Positions 48,104 to 57,332 of a DNA stretch of 64,000 nt are shown piece by piece. This DNA is from UBA7672 sp963738625 (GTDB lineage Bacteria > Pseudomonadota > Alphaproteobacteria > Caulobacterales > Hyphomonadaceae), in contig CAVTXH010000020.1 of NCBI GenBank assembly GCA_963738625.1, positions 186,001-250,000 of the forward strand, written 5' to 3'. Position numbers and translations under genes: made by a program. The first letter of the stretch is position 1; each line of letters starts with the position of its first letter. The notes beneath the pieces are model-generated. The model made no database searches. It was given only the letters and a program-made list of their open reading frames with translations, and had not been told where the DNA came from.

Positions 48104-48742
48104 CTAGCTCTTGCGCGTGTTGCCAGCCCGGCGCCTGCACTGAGCAGCGCCCGCTTTTACAGCGCCGATGATCATGGCGATTGTCATCTCCTCGACTTCG
48201 GCGCGCGAGGCCCCGGTTTTCTGGAGGTAGTCGCCGGCCGCGATTGTCAGCCCAAGACCGATTTCCGTCAGGCGCAGCGCGTCAGCAATCGAGACGTCGA
48301 ACTCCTTCGAAACGCGCTTGGCGAGGTAGCGCACATTCGAATCGTGTTCGTGCGTCCGGACCGTATCGCCGACACCTCTTAGCATCGGCTCGTTGAGCAG
48401 CCGCCGCAGGTATGCGCCGCGCTTCTCGACCTCCACCAGAGCGGTATGGGTTGTGTTGCGCACAAGCTCCGGAAACGTCTGAGCCGATGTGGCCGCGTGC
48501 ATCTGTTCGCGCTGTACGCGTTCGAGATCACGCCGGAGCAGGGATTTCAGGAGATTCGTTTGGCTCGAGAAATAGCTGTATATCAGCGCCTTGCTGACCC
48601 CGGACTCTTGCGCGACGCGCTCCATGCTTACCCCTGACACCCCCTCGGTCGCAATCAAGCGCGCAGTATGATCGAGAATCTGCTCCTGCCGCACCTCCGG
48701 GTCGAGTCGGGTGCGGCGCTTCGAGGCTGTAGAGGCTGACAT
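48104..48742 (-). CDS. TetR family regulator of the PQQ-dehydrogenase gene cluster
   Basis: ATG 48742 (MSASTASKRRTRLDPEVRQE) is used. The 212-residue product has a clear TetR helix-turn-helix: ILDHTARLIATEGVSGVSME, then VSKALIYSYFSSQTNLLKSL. The C-terminal domain is helical, and the tail is Arg-rich (AAQCRRRAGNTRKS). The gene is divergent from the cytochrome-PQQ dehydrogenase at 48977 and is the only regulator near the three-gene cluster, so it probably senses a substrate or product of that pathway (inference). Confidence 0.87.
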   Translation of the reverse strand: MSASTASKRRTRLDPEVRQEQILDHTARLIATEGVSGVSMERVAQESGVSKALIYSYFSSQTNLLKSLLRRDLERVQREQMHAATSAQTFPELVRNTTHTALVEVEKRGAYLRRLLNEPMLRGVGDTVRTHEHDSNVRYLAKRVSKEFDVSIADALRLTEIGLGLTIAAGDYLQKTGASRAEVEEMTIAMIIGAVKAGAAQCRRRAGNTRKS

Positions 48743-48896
48743 GGGTTGCGTGCTGATCCTTAGATGTCGGAATTCGTAAAGGAATTGGTGACGGCAGCCT
48801 TTGAAAGCGTTTTCCAAGCCGTGGGTCAAGCAAGGCTGACGTCCTTGTCCGGCGTACAGCCGGTCGAGCTTCGGCAAGATATCCTACGAGACTCCG

Positions 48897-48918
48897 CTAT
48901 TGACAAGAACTACAATAG
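48897..48918. promoter_or_regulatory. inverted repeat between TetR and PQQ-dehydrogenase genes
   Basis: CTATTG-N10-CAATAG, perfect 6-base arms, 59 bases before the dehydrogenase start. TTGACA overlaps its left arm and TACAAT its right arm, so it may combine promoter elements and an operator. Confidence 0.45.
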
Positions 48919-48976
48919 TAGGGACCGCTGCTGGTGTTGGACCGGCGCCGCGCCGGGCGCAGGTGTGGGTGGCCTG

Positions 48977-50860
48977 ATGGAGTCGTTTCGATCGTCGATC
49001 CCAGCCATGTCCCGCGGCCTTGTGTTGATGGCCGCAGCCGCCTTGGCGCTGATGCTTGCGGCTTGTGCGGCTCCGATCGTCTCTCAGAATGGCGCCCCGG
49101 CGCTGATGGCGCAGACGCCCCGAAATGGCGAAGCTGTCTACGCGGCCGCATGCGCCGCCTGCCATGACGGCGGATTGTTACAGGCGCCCAGACGTGAAGC
49201 GTTGGCTGCTCTTCCCATCGCGCGGATCGAGGCGGCGATGAGCGGCGGCATCATGCAGGCGCAAGCCGCCGGCCTCGATGCAGCTGACCGCGTTGCCGTG
49301 GCAAGGTTCCTGTCGCGCGCCCAGCTGAGTGAAGCAACCGACAAGGGGCTATGCGCGCCAGGAGCGCCGGCCAGTGTTGCGCCGGTTCGGGTCGCGGATT
49401 GGGGAATGAGTCCGGACAATGCCCGGGCCGTCAGTAAAGCTGCTACGACGATCAACCGCAACAACGTGTCGCGACTCGAACTGGGCTGGGTTTTCGCTTT
49501 TCCAAACGCCAGTCGCGCGCGCGTTCAACCCACCATCGCAGGCGACACGCTTTTCACAGCTGATCAAACCGGGATGATCTACGCGCTCGACGCCGCGACG
49601 GGCTGTATCCGCTGGCGAGTTCAGACCGCGCAGGAGATCCGTTCGGCGCTGGTCATCGGCGCGGACGCATCGGGCGCTGCGGCGAAGCTGTATTTCGGCG
49701 ACATCACCGGCTCTGTTCATGCGCTAGATCTCGCCAACAGAAAGATTATCTGGACGGTCAGGCCCGACGCTCACGCCCAAGCCAGCATCACCGGCGCCCT
49801 ACGACTGTTCGAGGGACGCCTCTATGTTCCGATCTCGTCGGCTGAAGTCGTTGCGGCGATGGATCCCAAGTATGCCTGCTGCACATTCCGCGGCGCCGTC
49901 GTTGCGCTGGATGCTGCGACGGGAAAAACCCTCTGGAAGACCTACACAGTCGATGAAACGCCCCGCCTACAAGGAACAAATCGCGAGGGCGCGTCCCAGT
50001 ATGGGCCGTCGGGCGCGCCGGTATGGTCCTCGCCGACGCTCGATATTGCGCGCCGCCGTCTCTATGTCGGCACGGGCGAAAACTACTCGCACCCGGCCTC
50101 ATCGCGGAGCGATTCAATTCTCGCGCTCGATCTCGCAACAGGCGGCATCGTGTGGAGCTATCAGGCGCTGGCCGAGGATGTTTGGAACGCAGCATGCTCT
50201 GCGGGGGCCAATTGTCCGCTGAACACGGGCCCCGACTATGATTTCGGTGCGCCGCCTATCCTGGTGAAGCTGAAGAACGGCAAGAGCCTTCTGCTGGCAG
50301 GACAGAAGTCGGGTTTCGTCTACGCGCTCGATCCGAACAAGGATGGCGCTGTCGTTTGGAAGGCGAAACCTGGACGCGGCGGCATCATGGGCGGCGTTCA
50401 CTGGGGTATGACGACCGATGGCGATGTCCTGTATGCGCCAGTGTCTGATCTGTCGGTGTATCCCCAGGATGCGCACTTGCCGGCCCAGCCCGGCATTCAT
50501 GCGCTCGATATCATGACAGGCAAAAGCGTGTGGTCGAAGGTTCTGCCTGATACCTGCGGCAAGACAACATGGCGTTGTTCGCCTGGCGTGTCAGCGCCAG
50601 CCACGCTTGCTGGCGGCGTGGTTTTCGGAGGATCGCTGGACGGCATGTTGCGTGCGTTTTCGACAGGCGATGGGGCGATACTGTGGAGCTTCGATACGAA
50701 CCGAGCTTTCGAGTCCGCGAACGGCGCCGAGGCGCATGGCGGAGGCATCGACTCCAGCGGCCCGGTAGTCGCCGGTTCATGGATGTTTGCGACGTCCGGC
50801 TACGATAAGTTCGGACAGAAGGCCGGCAATCTTCTGCTGGCCTTCAAGATTCAAAACTAG
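48977..50860 (+). CDS. cytochrome c-PQQ dehydrogenase lipoprotein (PVA-dehydrogenase type), first gene of a catabolic cluster
   Basis: ATG 48977 is chosen; ATG 49007 is an alternative, and both give a lipobox (LALMLAAC, Cys30). The 627-residue product has haem motif CAACH (59-63), then a PQQ propeller with blade ends such as IYALDAATGCIRW, the Cys-Cys pair in KYACCTFRG and GPSGAPVWSSP. In the haem domain the second Met of the 5456 protein (VMKPM) is Gln here (IMQAQ), as in the 45468 copy, so only one axial Met candidate remains. It should oxidise an alcohol in the periplasm and pass electrons to its own haem. VOC and hydrolase genes follow at gaps of 33 and 77 bases. Confidence 0.87.
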   Translation: MESFRSSIPAMSRGLVLMAAAALALMLAACAAPIVSQNGAPALMAQTPRNGEAVYAAACAACHDGGLLQAPRREALAALPIARIEAAMSGGIMQAQAAGLDAADRVAVARFLSRAQLSEATDKGLCAPGAPASVAPVRVADWGMSPDNARAVSKAATTINRNNVSRLELGWVFAFPNASRARVQPTIAGDTLFTADQTGMIYALDAATGCIRWRVQTAQEIRSALVIGADASGAAAKLYFGDITGSVHALDLANRKIIWTVRPDAHAQASITGALRLFEGRLYVPISSAEVVAAMDPKYACCTFRGAVVALDAATGKTLWKTYTVDETPRLQGTNREGASQYGPSGAPVWSSPTLDIARRRLYVGTGENYSHPASSRSDSILALDLATGGIVWSYQALAEDVWNAACSAGANCPLNTGPDYDFGAPPILVKLKNGKSLLLAGQKSGFVYALDPNKDGAVVWKAKPGRGGIMGGVHWGMTTDGDVLYAPVSDLSVYPQDAHLPAQPGIHALDIMTGKSVWSKVLPDTCGKTTWRCSPGVSAPATLAGGVVFGGSLDGMLRAFSTGDGAILWSFDTNRAFESANGAEAHGGGIDSSGPVVAGSWMFATSGYDKFGQKAGNLLLAFKIQN

Positions 50861-50893
50861 GTGTGAACCAACGCACCCTTGGAGGAGGCGTTC

Positions 50894-51955
50894 ATGATGT
50901 TGACTAGACGAACTATCGTGGCGGCGGCGCTTGGCGGCGTGGCAGCCTGCGCGCTGCCGGAGACGTCTGTGAGGCACAAGGCAAAACCCGATGGCCCCGT
51001 CGTCAGGGGGGTCAGCTATGTGGGCGTTTCCGTCAGCGATCTAACGCGCAGTTCGGAATTCTACAGTTCAAGCGCCAACCTTGTAGAAGTCGATCGCACG
51101 CGCTTCATGAGCAATGCTGCGATCAATCGAATCGCCGGACGCAGCAATGTGGTTGCCGAGACGCGCCTTCTGCGAGGCGGCAACGCGCAGATCCGATTGA
51201 TGCAATTCAAGAACCCGAGTGCAGCGGCGCGTATGAGCGCGCCTATGCCAGTCCAGGGGCCTGGGATCACCCATATTTGTCATCAGTCACCTGCAAGCAA
51301 GCCCCTTTATCCCCGATTCATTGCCGCAGGCGGCAAGCCCGTCGGTAGAGGCAGCGGGGAACCGATCAGGCTCGTGCCTGAAGTGCCAGTTCGTTATGCC
51401 TATGCGAGGGATGCAGATGGGGTGATGTTCGAAAACGAGATCATGGAGATTGACCCTCCGCCGTTCGATCATCGAATTGGGCATGTCGCTATCGCGACCA
51501 CCGACATTGAGCGGACAGTCAGGTTCTACAACACGCTCCTTGGACGGTTGCCCAGGGAGAGGCGTTTCAACCTTGCGCGTCCAACGCTCGATCAGGCGGC
51601 TAACCTCGACAACGTCAAGGTGAGCGTCGCCTGGTACACCATCGGCAATTTGGAACTTGAGGTCTGGCAGTATCTGAACCCGGCGCCCACGCCGCTCGAC
51701 AAGCCTCGTCCCATCGATGCGCCCGGCTACAACATGATTGTACTCGACGTAAGCGACCTTGCTGCCGCCAGCGCACAGCTTGCCGCCGCGGGCGCCGTGA
51801 TCGAGGGCAAGCCCGTCGCCATGGATGGCGGACACATGGCGTTTGGCCGCGATCCCGACGGAAACCTGATTGGCCTGCTGGCGTCTCCACCGGGATCCGC
51901 ATTTTCGTCGGCGAACTTCGAGAGCCGGGAAAAGCCTCCAACGGCGCCGGGTTGA
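50894..51955 (+). CDS. double VOC-domain lipoprotein
   Basis: A strong GGAGGAGG site precedes ATG 50894. The 353-residue product starts MMLTRRTIVAAALGGVAAC, a twin-Arg-like signal with a lipobox, so it is probably exported. Two VOC modules follow: residues about 37-185 (GVSYVGVSVSDLTRSSEFY, THICHQSP, GVMFENEIME) and about 190-335 (RIGHVAIATTDIERTVRFY, ELEVWQYLN, GHMAFGRDPDGNLIGLL). VOC pairs form metal-binding dioxygenase, lyase or isomerase sites; candidate ligands here are His and Glu in VAIATT/EVWQY and the DPDGN end. An exported VOC enzyme is unusual. Confidence 0.82.
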   Translation: MMLTRRTIVAAALGGVAACALPETSVRHKAKPDGPVVRGVSYVGVSVSDLTRSSEFYSSSANLVEVDRTRFMSNAAINRIAGRSNVVAETRLLRGGNAQIRLMQFKNPSAAARMSAPMPVQGPGITHICHQSPASKPLYPRFIAAGGKPVGRGSGEPIRLVPEVPVRYAYARDADGVMFENEIMEIDPPPFDHRIGHVAIATTDIERTVRFYNTLLGRLPRERRFNLARPTLDQAANLDNVKVSVAWYTIGNLELEVWQYLNPAPTPLDKPRPIDAPGYNMIVLDVSDLAAASAQLAAAGAVIEGKPVAMDGGHMAFGRDPDGNLIGLLASPPGSAFSSANFESREKPPTAPG

Positions 51956-52032
51956 TGCGTTCTGGTCCGTGAGGGCCTTGTCTTGTTCCAGTTTCGCGCC
52001 GCACGGCGGGGCCGGAATTCACGGAGGTTGGA

Positions 52033-53406
52033 ATGTTCAAACGGATTGCGCGCACCGCGCGCCTGGCGGCCGTCGGCGTCGGCCTTGTCGCCTGTCAGGC
52101 GGTTCCTCAGCAGGACAACGCGCCGGTTGAGACGCTGGCGCGAACAGCGCCTCTTCGTGCGCCCTCGGCTCCGGGCGTCGATGCGCCTGAGCTTGCGCAT
52201 CTCGGCCAGTATCCGGTCGGCACAACGCTCGAGACGTTTGTGTTGCCGGCGCGCGCTGCACTGACCGCTGACGGCGTTGCAAAGGCGAAGCTCGAGACCG
52301 CGTCGCGCAAATTGACGGCGCGAGTCTGGTATCCGGCGCAGGTCTCTCCGGGCGCGCAGCCGATCAGCTACGCTCATACGCCTGTATCCCCCGGAAGCGG
52401 CGGCGGTCAGTTGCTGACGCCGGGTATCGCGTTTCCCGATGCGCAACCCGTTGAAGCGACCGTGTTCCCGCTGGTCGTCGTGTCTCACGGATACGGCGGC
52501 TGGAGCGAGTCGATGAGCTACCTCACCGAGAATCTTGCCTCAAAGGGCTATGTGGTTGTTGCAATCGATCATCTCGACATGCGCTCAGGGGCCGGCACGA
52601 ACGGCCAGATTGACTTCAGCAACGTCTTAATGGATCGCGCACGCGACCAGCGTGAAGTCATCGCGGCGCTGGTGAGGAACTCCAAAATCGCAAAGCTTGG
52701 CTATGTGCGCCTCATCGACGCCGAAAAAATCGGACTGATCGGATATTCGATGGGAGGCTACGGCGCTCTTGCAACCGCCGGCGCGGAGTATGATCCGGCT
52801 AGCCCCACGCTGAAACTCATTCCAGCCGGCGGGAGCGCAATACTGCTTCAGGATAGCGGACCGGACGTCAGCGCCGACATCAAGGCTCTGGTGACGATTG
52901 CGCCGTGGGGCGGTCAACCGCCTCTGCGCATGTGGACAGCCGCTGCACTCAAAAAGATCCAGTCACCCGTCCTCGTCATCGACGGCGATCAGGATGACAT
53001 TGTCGACTTTGCAACGGGCGTGCGCTGGGTATTTGAGCAGCTGTCGGCGGATCGTCGCCTTCTGGTGTTTCAGGGGGCCCGACACAATGTCGGCAACATT
53101 CCTGCTGCGCCCGATTTCGCCGGGCCCTTTTCGGCGTTCGAGTCGTTTGCCGAGCCGATCTGGCGCACCGACCGGATCAACGCGATCAATCAGCACTTCG
53201 TGACTGCTTTTCTCGACCTCAATCTCAAGGGAGATACGTCGAAGGGGGCGTTCCTCAATGTCCCAACGCAGCAGTCCAAGGACGGAGTCTGGAAGGGCCC
53301 ATCGACCAACGGCATAACCGCGGGAGATGCGCAGCCCGGATACTGGCGCGGGTTTCAGCCGCGCTGGGCGCTTGGCCTGGAGCTGCACCACCGCAAGGCG
53401 GAGTAG
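52033..53406 (+). CDS. alpha/beta-hydrolase lipoprotein of the catabolic cluster
   Basis: GGAGG precedes ATG 52033. The 457-residue product has a lipobox (GVGLVAC). The hydrolase core shows LVVVSHGYGGWSESM (oxyanion side), nucleophile Ser239 in LIGYSMGGYGAL, an acid in VIDGDQDDIVDF and the catalytic His in GARHNVGN. The first 140 residues and the C-terminal 60 resemble the platelet-activating-factor-acetylhydrolase/dienelactone-hydrolase group. It would split esters, lactones or beta-diketone-like products outside the cytoplasm. Co-directional placement behind the PQQ dehydrogenase suggests that it acts on the oxidised product (inference). Confidence 0.85.
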   Translation: MFKRIARTARLAAVGVGLVACQAVPQQDNAPVETLARTAPLRAPSAPGVDAPELAHLGQYPVGTTLETFVLPARAALTADGVAKAKLETASRKLTARVWYPAQVSPGAQPISYAHTPVSPGSGGGQLLTPGIAFPDAQPVEATVFPLVVVSHGYGGWSESMSYLTENLASKGYVVVAIDHLDMRSGAGTNGQIDFSNVLMDRARDQREVIAALVRNSKIAKLGYVRLIDAEKIGLIGYSMGGYGALATAGAEYDPASPTLKLIPAGGSAILLQDSGPDVSADIKALVTIAPWGGQPPLRMWTAAALKKIQSPVLVIDGDQDDIVDFATGVRWVFEQLSADRRLLVFQGARHNVGNIPAAPDFAGPFSAFESFAEPIWRTDRINAINQHFVTAFLDLNLKGDTSKGAFLNVPTQQSKDGVWKGPSTNGITAGDAQPGYWRGFQPRWALGLELHHRKAE

Positions 53407-53604
53407 CGTGTGAAGGCGGCCCTTGCGCTCCTGGCGCGTTGCCCTCTGCGCAAATCAACCCGCTTGCCCGCGAATACTGCGAGCCTCGGAGATCGGCGAA
53501 AAACGCCCGCCGGCCGGCGAGATGCCAAATGGCGGCTTGGAGATCGCTTTCAGTCCGTCCAATTTCACTCAGGCATCTAAACTGACGCGCCGCCAACTGA
53601 TCAG

Positions 53605-55536
53605 TTAAGGCGCCAGCTGCGGCGACATGCCGAAGCGCTGGTGCATCAGCGTCGAGGACACCACGCGTTGGATGCGGCCTTCATAGGCGGGGCGCTGGTC
53701 GGGCGGGCAGGTTTTCATTTCCTCGAATGCCTGGCGCGCCTTGGCGGGGTCGAAGATCGGCTGTTCGTCGAGCGCGCGCGAGGCGAGAACGTCGGCCAGC
53801 ATCGTCATCATCGGATCGCCGGGGCCGGCGGGCGGGGAGGTGAAGGGGTGTTTCTCGCGGTTGTAGACCTCCTCGATCAGCACATCCTTCGCCGCCTCGC
53901 GGAGCACGTGCTTCTCGCGATAACCCTTGGTCTTCATGGCGATGGGAACGCGGGCGGCGTAGTGGGCGACGTGATGGTCGAGGAAGGGCACGCGACCCTC
54001 GATCGAATGCGCCATCTCCATCCGGTCGCCGAGGAAGGAGAGGATGAAGTTGGCAAGGTGCGTCTTGGAGTTGACGTAGAGCCCCTGGTGCAGCCGGTCG
54101 CGGCCTGCAATGGCCATCGACAGCGGCAGGCTGTCGAGCACGTCGGCATAGACGGACTTGCCCTTCACGAGGCGCTTAACGTCGTCGCGCAGCCAGGTCG
54201 AGGTCGTGACGCCCATGGCGCCGTAGGTTTCGATGAAGGAGGGCAGATAGCCGAGACGTTTCACCACTTCGGCAAACATCGGGTTATCCGCTGCCTGCTG
54301 CATGAAGATGGAGCGGGTCGCCGCGTTGGCCTCGAACATCTGCGCGATCAGAGCCTCCGTTTCCTTCGGCGTGCGGCCGTCGGGATGGTGCAGCAGGACA
54401 TCGCGCCGGAAGGTGGCGTAGCCGCCGAGCAGTTCGTCCGACCCCTCGCCGGTGAACACCACCTTGAGGCCGGCGTCGCGCACCGCCTTGCTGAGCAGGA
54501 ATTTGGCGGCGCCGTGCCCGTTCAGCATCGGCATCTCGGCATGCCAGACGGCGTCGGAATAGGCGTCGGCCAGGTCGTGGCGTGTGATCGGCACCTGATG
54601 GTAGGAGGCGCCGACGAACTCGGCCTGCTTGCGGGCGATCGGGGATTCGTCCCATAGCGGATTGTCGAAGGCGAGCGTGTAGGCGCGGATCGGCCGTTGC
54701 ATCTGGCGCTGGGCGAGGCCGAGCACGGCGCACGAATCGATGCCGCCGCTGAGATAGCAGCCGACCTCGACATCGGCGACCATCCGTTCGCGCACCGCAT
54801 CGCTCAGCACCTCGCGGAAGCCGGCGACGACTTCGGCTTCAGAGCGTTTGTCGGCCGCCGTCTCTTCGGTGGTCGGAAAATCCCAGTCCCAATAGCGGTA
54901 AATCTGTACGTCGTTGCCGCGTGCGATTGCGTAGCAGCCCTGCGGCACCGAGCGGATGCCCGCGAAAAGCGTACGCTCGTGGTTTCGGAAGATGTAGAGG
55001 TCCTGCCAGGCGGCCTCGGCATCCCATGCGGCGGGGACGCCGAGCGCGAGCAGCGCCTTGATCTCGGAAGCGAACAAGACGCCATCGGGCGTCACTGCGT
55101 AGAATAGCGGTTTGATGCCGAAGCGGTCCCGGATCGCGATCATGATGTCGCGGCGCTGGTCGGCGATCAGCACAGCGAACTCGCCGCGCAGTTGTTCGGT
55201 CGCGCGCATGCCGTGCTGAAGGTAGAGATGCAGCGCGATCTCGCTGTCGGAGTCCGTCTTGAACTTGCTGCCTTTGCTGCGGAGCTCGTCACGGATCGTC
55301 CGGTAGCCGTAGAACTCCCCGTTGACGGCAAGATGCACGTCGCCCTCGGCGTTCGACATCGGCTGGTCGCCATTGCCAAGGCCGATGATGGAGAGCCGGG
55401 TGTGGCCGAGGAAGAAGCGGCCATCGCTCCAGTGTCCCTGGCCGTCGGGCCCGCGGTGGTCGAGGGCGTCGAGCGCCTTCTTGATGCGTTCCCGGGACAA
55501 GGGCTTGCGTGTAATCCCGCCGATCAGTCCGCACAT
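53605..55536 (-). CDS. asnB: asparagine synthetase (glutamine-hydrolysing)
   Basis: A GAGGAGA site precedes ATG 55536, and the protein begins MCGLIGG, so Cys2 is the glutaminase nucleophile. The 643-residue enzyme has an N-terminal Ntn glutaminase (LDHRGPDGQGHW, LAVNGEFYGY) and a C-terminal ATP-pyrophosphatase domain with VGCYLSGGIDSCAVLGLA and FTGEGSDELLGGY. It makes asparagine, or in the AsnB/AsnO-type subgroup amidates another acid, using glutamine and ATP. Its length and C-terminus fit the longer amidotransferase-1 form. It is not clearly in an operon. Confidence 0.93.
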   Translation of the reverse strand: MCGLIGGITRKPLSRERIKKALDALDHRGPDGQGHWSDGRFFLGHTRLSIIGLGNGDQPMSNAEGDVHLAVNGEFYGYRTIRDELRSKGSKFKTDSDSEIALHLYLQHGMRATEQLRGEFAVLIADQRRDIMIAIRDRFGIKPLFYAVTPDGVLFASEIKALLALGVPAAWDAEAAWQDLYIFRNHERTLFAGIRSVPQGCYAIARGNDVQIYRYWDWDFPTTEETAADKRSEAEVVAGFREVLSDAVRERMVADVEVGCYLSGGIDSCAVLGLAQRQMQRPIRAYTLAFDNPLWDESPIARKQAEFVGASYHQVPITRHDLADAYSDAVWHAEMPMLNGHGAAKFLLSKAVRDAGLKVVFTGEGSDELLGGYATFRRDVLLHHPDGRTPKETEALIAQMFEANAATRSIFMQQAADNPMFAEVVKRLGYLPSFIETYGAMGVTTSTWLRDDVKRLVKGKSVYADVLDSLPLSMAIAGRDRLHQGLYVNSKTHLANFILSFLGDRMEMAHSIEGRVPFLDHHVAHYAARVPIAMKTKGYREKHVLREAAKDVLIEEVYNREKHPFTSPPAGPGDPMMTMLADVLASRALDEQPIFDPAKARQAFEEMKTCPPDQRPAYEGRIQRVVSSTLMHQRFGMSPQLAP

Positions 55537-55691
55537 GCGGGCGTCTCCTCGGCGGCGCCTGCCCGGAAGGGGGGTCCGCTCTTTGTTGTCATGAGGATGC
55601 AACCCGCGCCTCACCGCAAGGTCGTGTCAAGATTGCGTAGGGTCAGGCGCTGCGGGAGGCCGGTCACTCGATTCGCCCCGCGGCGGAGTCC

Positions 55692-56159
55692 TCAACCTGG
55701 CGCTGGCGTAGGCAGATCCGTCGACGCCTGCCCGAACGCGTACTTCCAGCCTAGCGGCGTGCGAACGTAGGTGTCGCTGAACCAGAGGCGGCGGTCGAAG
55801 GACTGGCCGCTCTTGCGCGAGCCCTTGAGCCAGAGACGGGCGGTGACGATGGCGGTGTTCGGGCCGTAAAGGCGAACTTCCTGCGTGCCGTCGTCTTCGA
55901 CCTGGCGTTCATAGACGATGGCCTTGTCGCGTGCGCTTTTAAGCAGGTCGTTGCGGGTGACGACCGCGCCGGCGCCGAGAATGAGGATCATGTGGTCGTG
56001 AAGGATGGCGGCCATGCCATCGGCGTCGTTGCGCTCGACGGCGGCCTGATAGGCGGTGTCGAGGGCTGCGACCTGCCGGCGGTCGGTCGCGGGATCGGCA
56101 TTGGCTGCGGGGCTCATGGCGAGCGCCGCTGCGGCGAGGAGGGCGGTGCGAAGGGGCAT
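55692..56159 (-). CDS. exported SnoaL/DUF4440-like protein
   Basis: The 155-residue product has a signal peptide (LLAAAALAMSPAANA) and an NTF2-like domain: VAALDTAYQAAVERNDADGM, AILHDHMILILGAGAV, and VTARLWLKGSRKSGQSF followed by TYVRTPLGWKYAFGQ. DUF4440/SnoaL members are small cone-shaped folds with varied roles, mostly unassigned when exported. It is transcribed away from the ypfJ terminator region. Confidence 0.78.
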   Translation of the reverse strand: MPLRTALLAAAALAMSPAANADPATDRRQVAALDTAYQAAVERNDADGMAAILHDHMILILGAGAVVTRNDLLKSARDKAIVYERQVEDDGTQEVRLYGPNTAIVTARLWLKGSRKSGQSFDRRLWFSDTYVRTPLGWKYAFGQASTDLPTPAPG

Positions 56160-56243
56160 CGATGTCTCTGTGTCATGGCGAGACGAATGTTATCAGGCGG
56201 CGGGCCGGGCGAGGCATGCGTTTTTGGAATGGGCCCGTCGAAT

Positions 56244-56273
56244 AAAAAGCCCGGCGCAAGGGCCGGGCTTTTT
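56244..56273. terminator. bidirectional rho-independent terminator
   Basis: AAAAAGCCCGGC paired with GCCGGGCTTTTT around a 6-base loop. It lies just past the ypfJ stop and upstream of the SnoaL gene start, and both strands have a T-run. Confidence 0.9.
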
Positions 56274-56290
56274 CAGATCAGATCAATGCT

Positions 56291-56335
56291 GGAGGCGCTT
56301 ACAGCCCCTGGCCAGGAGGCGCTTACAGCCCCTGG
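56291..56335. repeat. 24-base-period tandem duplication at the ypfJ stop
   Basis: A 21-base segment (56291-56311) is repeated exactly at 56315-56335. The copies cover the last codons and stop of ypfJ, so the duplication leaves the protein intact. Confidence 0.85.
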
Positions 56336-57171
56336 AATGTGTCGCACTGGTTCGGGTCGCCGGACTTGTAGCCGCGTTGCAGCCATTCGACGCGCTGGGC
56401 GGATGAGCCGTGGGTGAAGCCTTCGGGCTGCACGCGGCCGCCGCCGCGTTTCTGCAGCGTGTCGTCGCCGATGGCGTTGGCGGTCTTCATGCCTTCCGCG
56501 AACTCGCCGGCTTCGAGCGCAACCTCGCCTCCTGAGGCTGCCGCGGCGCTGGCGGCCCACATGCCGGCATAGCAGTCGGCCTGAAGTTCGAGGGCGACGG
56601 AGTACTGGTTGGCTTCGCCCTGGCTGCGCGCTGCCTGCTGGGCCTGCCGCACCTTCTGCGAGGCGCCGGTCAGCGTCTGGACGTGGTGGCCGAACTCGTG
56701 GGCGATGACGTAGGCCTTTGCGAAGTCGGCGCCGGATGCGCCGAGCTGCTGTTCCATTTGTTGCCAAAAGGCGAGGTCGATGTAGACGGTCGAATCGTTC
56801 GGGCAGTAGAAGGGGCCCATCGCAGCCTGGCCGTAACCACAACCCGTTCCGGTGCCCTGTTCGTAAAGGACGACCTTGGGCGGCGTGTAGCCGCTCATCT
56901 TGGCGCCCCAGACGTCGTTGATGTTGGCGCCGATGACGTCGACGAACTGTCCGGCCTGGTCTTCGGGCGTGCCGACCTTGCCCTGTTCCTGGGAACCGGC
57001 GCCGCCGAACTGGCTGGCGATCTGCTGGGTGGTGTTGAGATCGATGCCGAACAGGAAATAGCCGAGCAGGCCGATGATCAAGACGCCGATGCCGCCGCCG
57101 GCCATGACGCCGCCCCCAAGACCGCGCCGGTCCTCAACGCCTCCGCCTCGACGTCCGCCCATCCAACGCAT
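56323..57171 (-). CDS. ypfJ: YpfJ-type neutral zinc metallopeptidase, membrane-anchored
   Basis: The 282-residue product has a Gly-rich start, one membrane helix (GIGVLIIGLLGYFLFGIDL, about 27-45) and a peptidase domain with HEFGH at 158-162 (VIAHEFGHHVQTLTG), plus the family's YCPNDSTVYID strand and the C-terminal ELQADCYAGMW, whose Glu is the third zinc ligand. The catalytic part faces the periplasm. YpfJ proteins are predicted peptidases without a firm substrate. A 24-base tandem duplication follows the stop. Confidence 0.92.
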   Translation of the reverse strand: MRWMGGRRGGGVEDRRGLGGGVMAGGGIGVLIIGLLGYFLFGIDLNTTQQIASQFGGAGSQEQGKVGTPEDQAGQFVDVIGANINDVWGAKMSGYTPPKVVLYEQGTGTGCGYGQAAMGPFYCPNDSTVYIDLAFWQQMEQQLGASGADFAKAYVIAHEFGHHVQTLTGASQKVRQAQQAARSQGEANQYSVALELQADCYAGMWAASAAAASGGEVALEAGEFAEGMKTANAIGDDTLQKRGGGRVQPEGFTHGSSAQRVEWLQRGYKSGDPNQCDTFQGL

Positions 57172-57332
57172 TGATCAGTCTCCGGTGCTGCTGCCGCGGT
57201 AACCTAAGCGAAAACGCCCGGCGGGCGAAGCGGGAGGCGCCGAACGAGTGCTGGGTAGGCTGATTTGATGGTTATTGCTGGCTTTTTCGAGGGTGACGGG
57301 AGACAGGCGCCTTTCCTGCATGTCATGCGGCC

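Noticed and set aside
53407..53604. Possible small gene between the hydrolase and asnB
   Set aside because: Short frames only, with no ribosome site or recognisable sequence; treated as the gap between converging genes.
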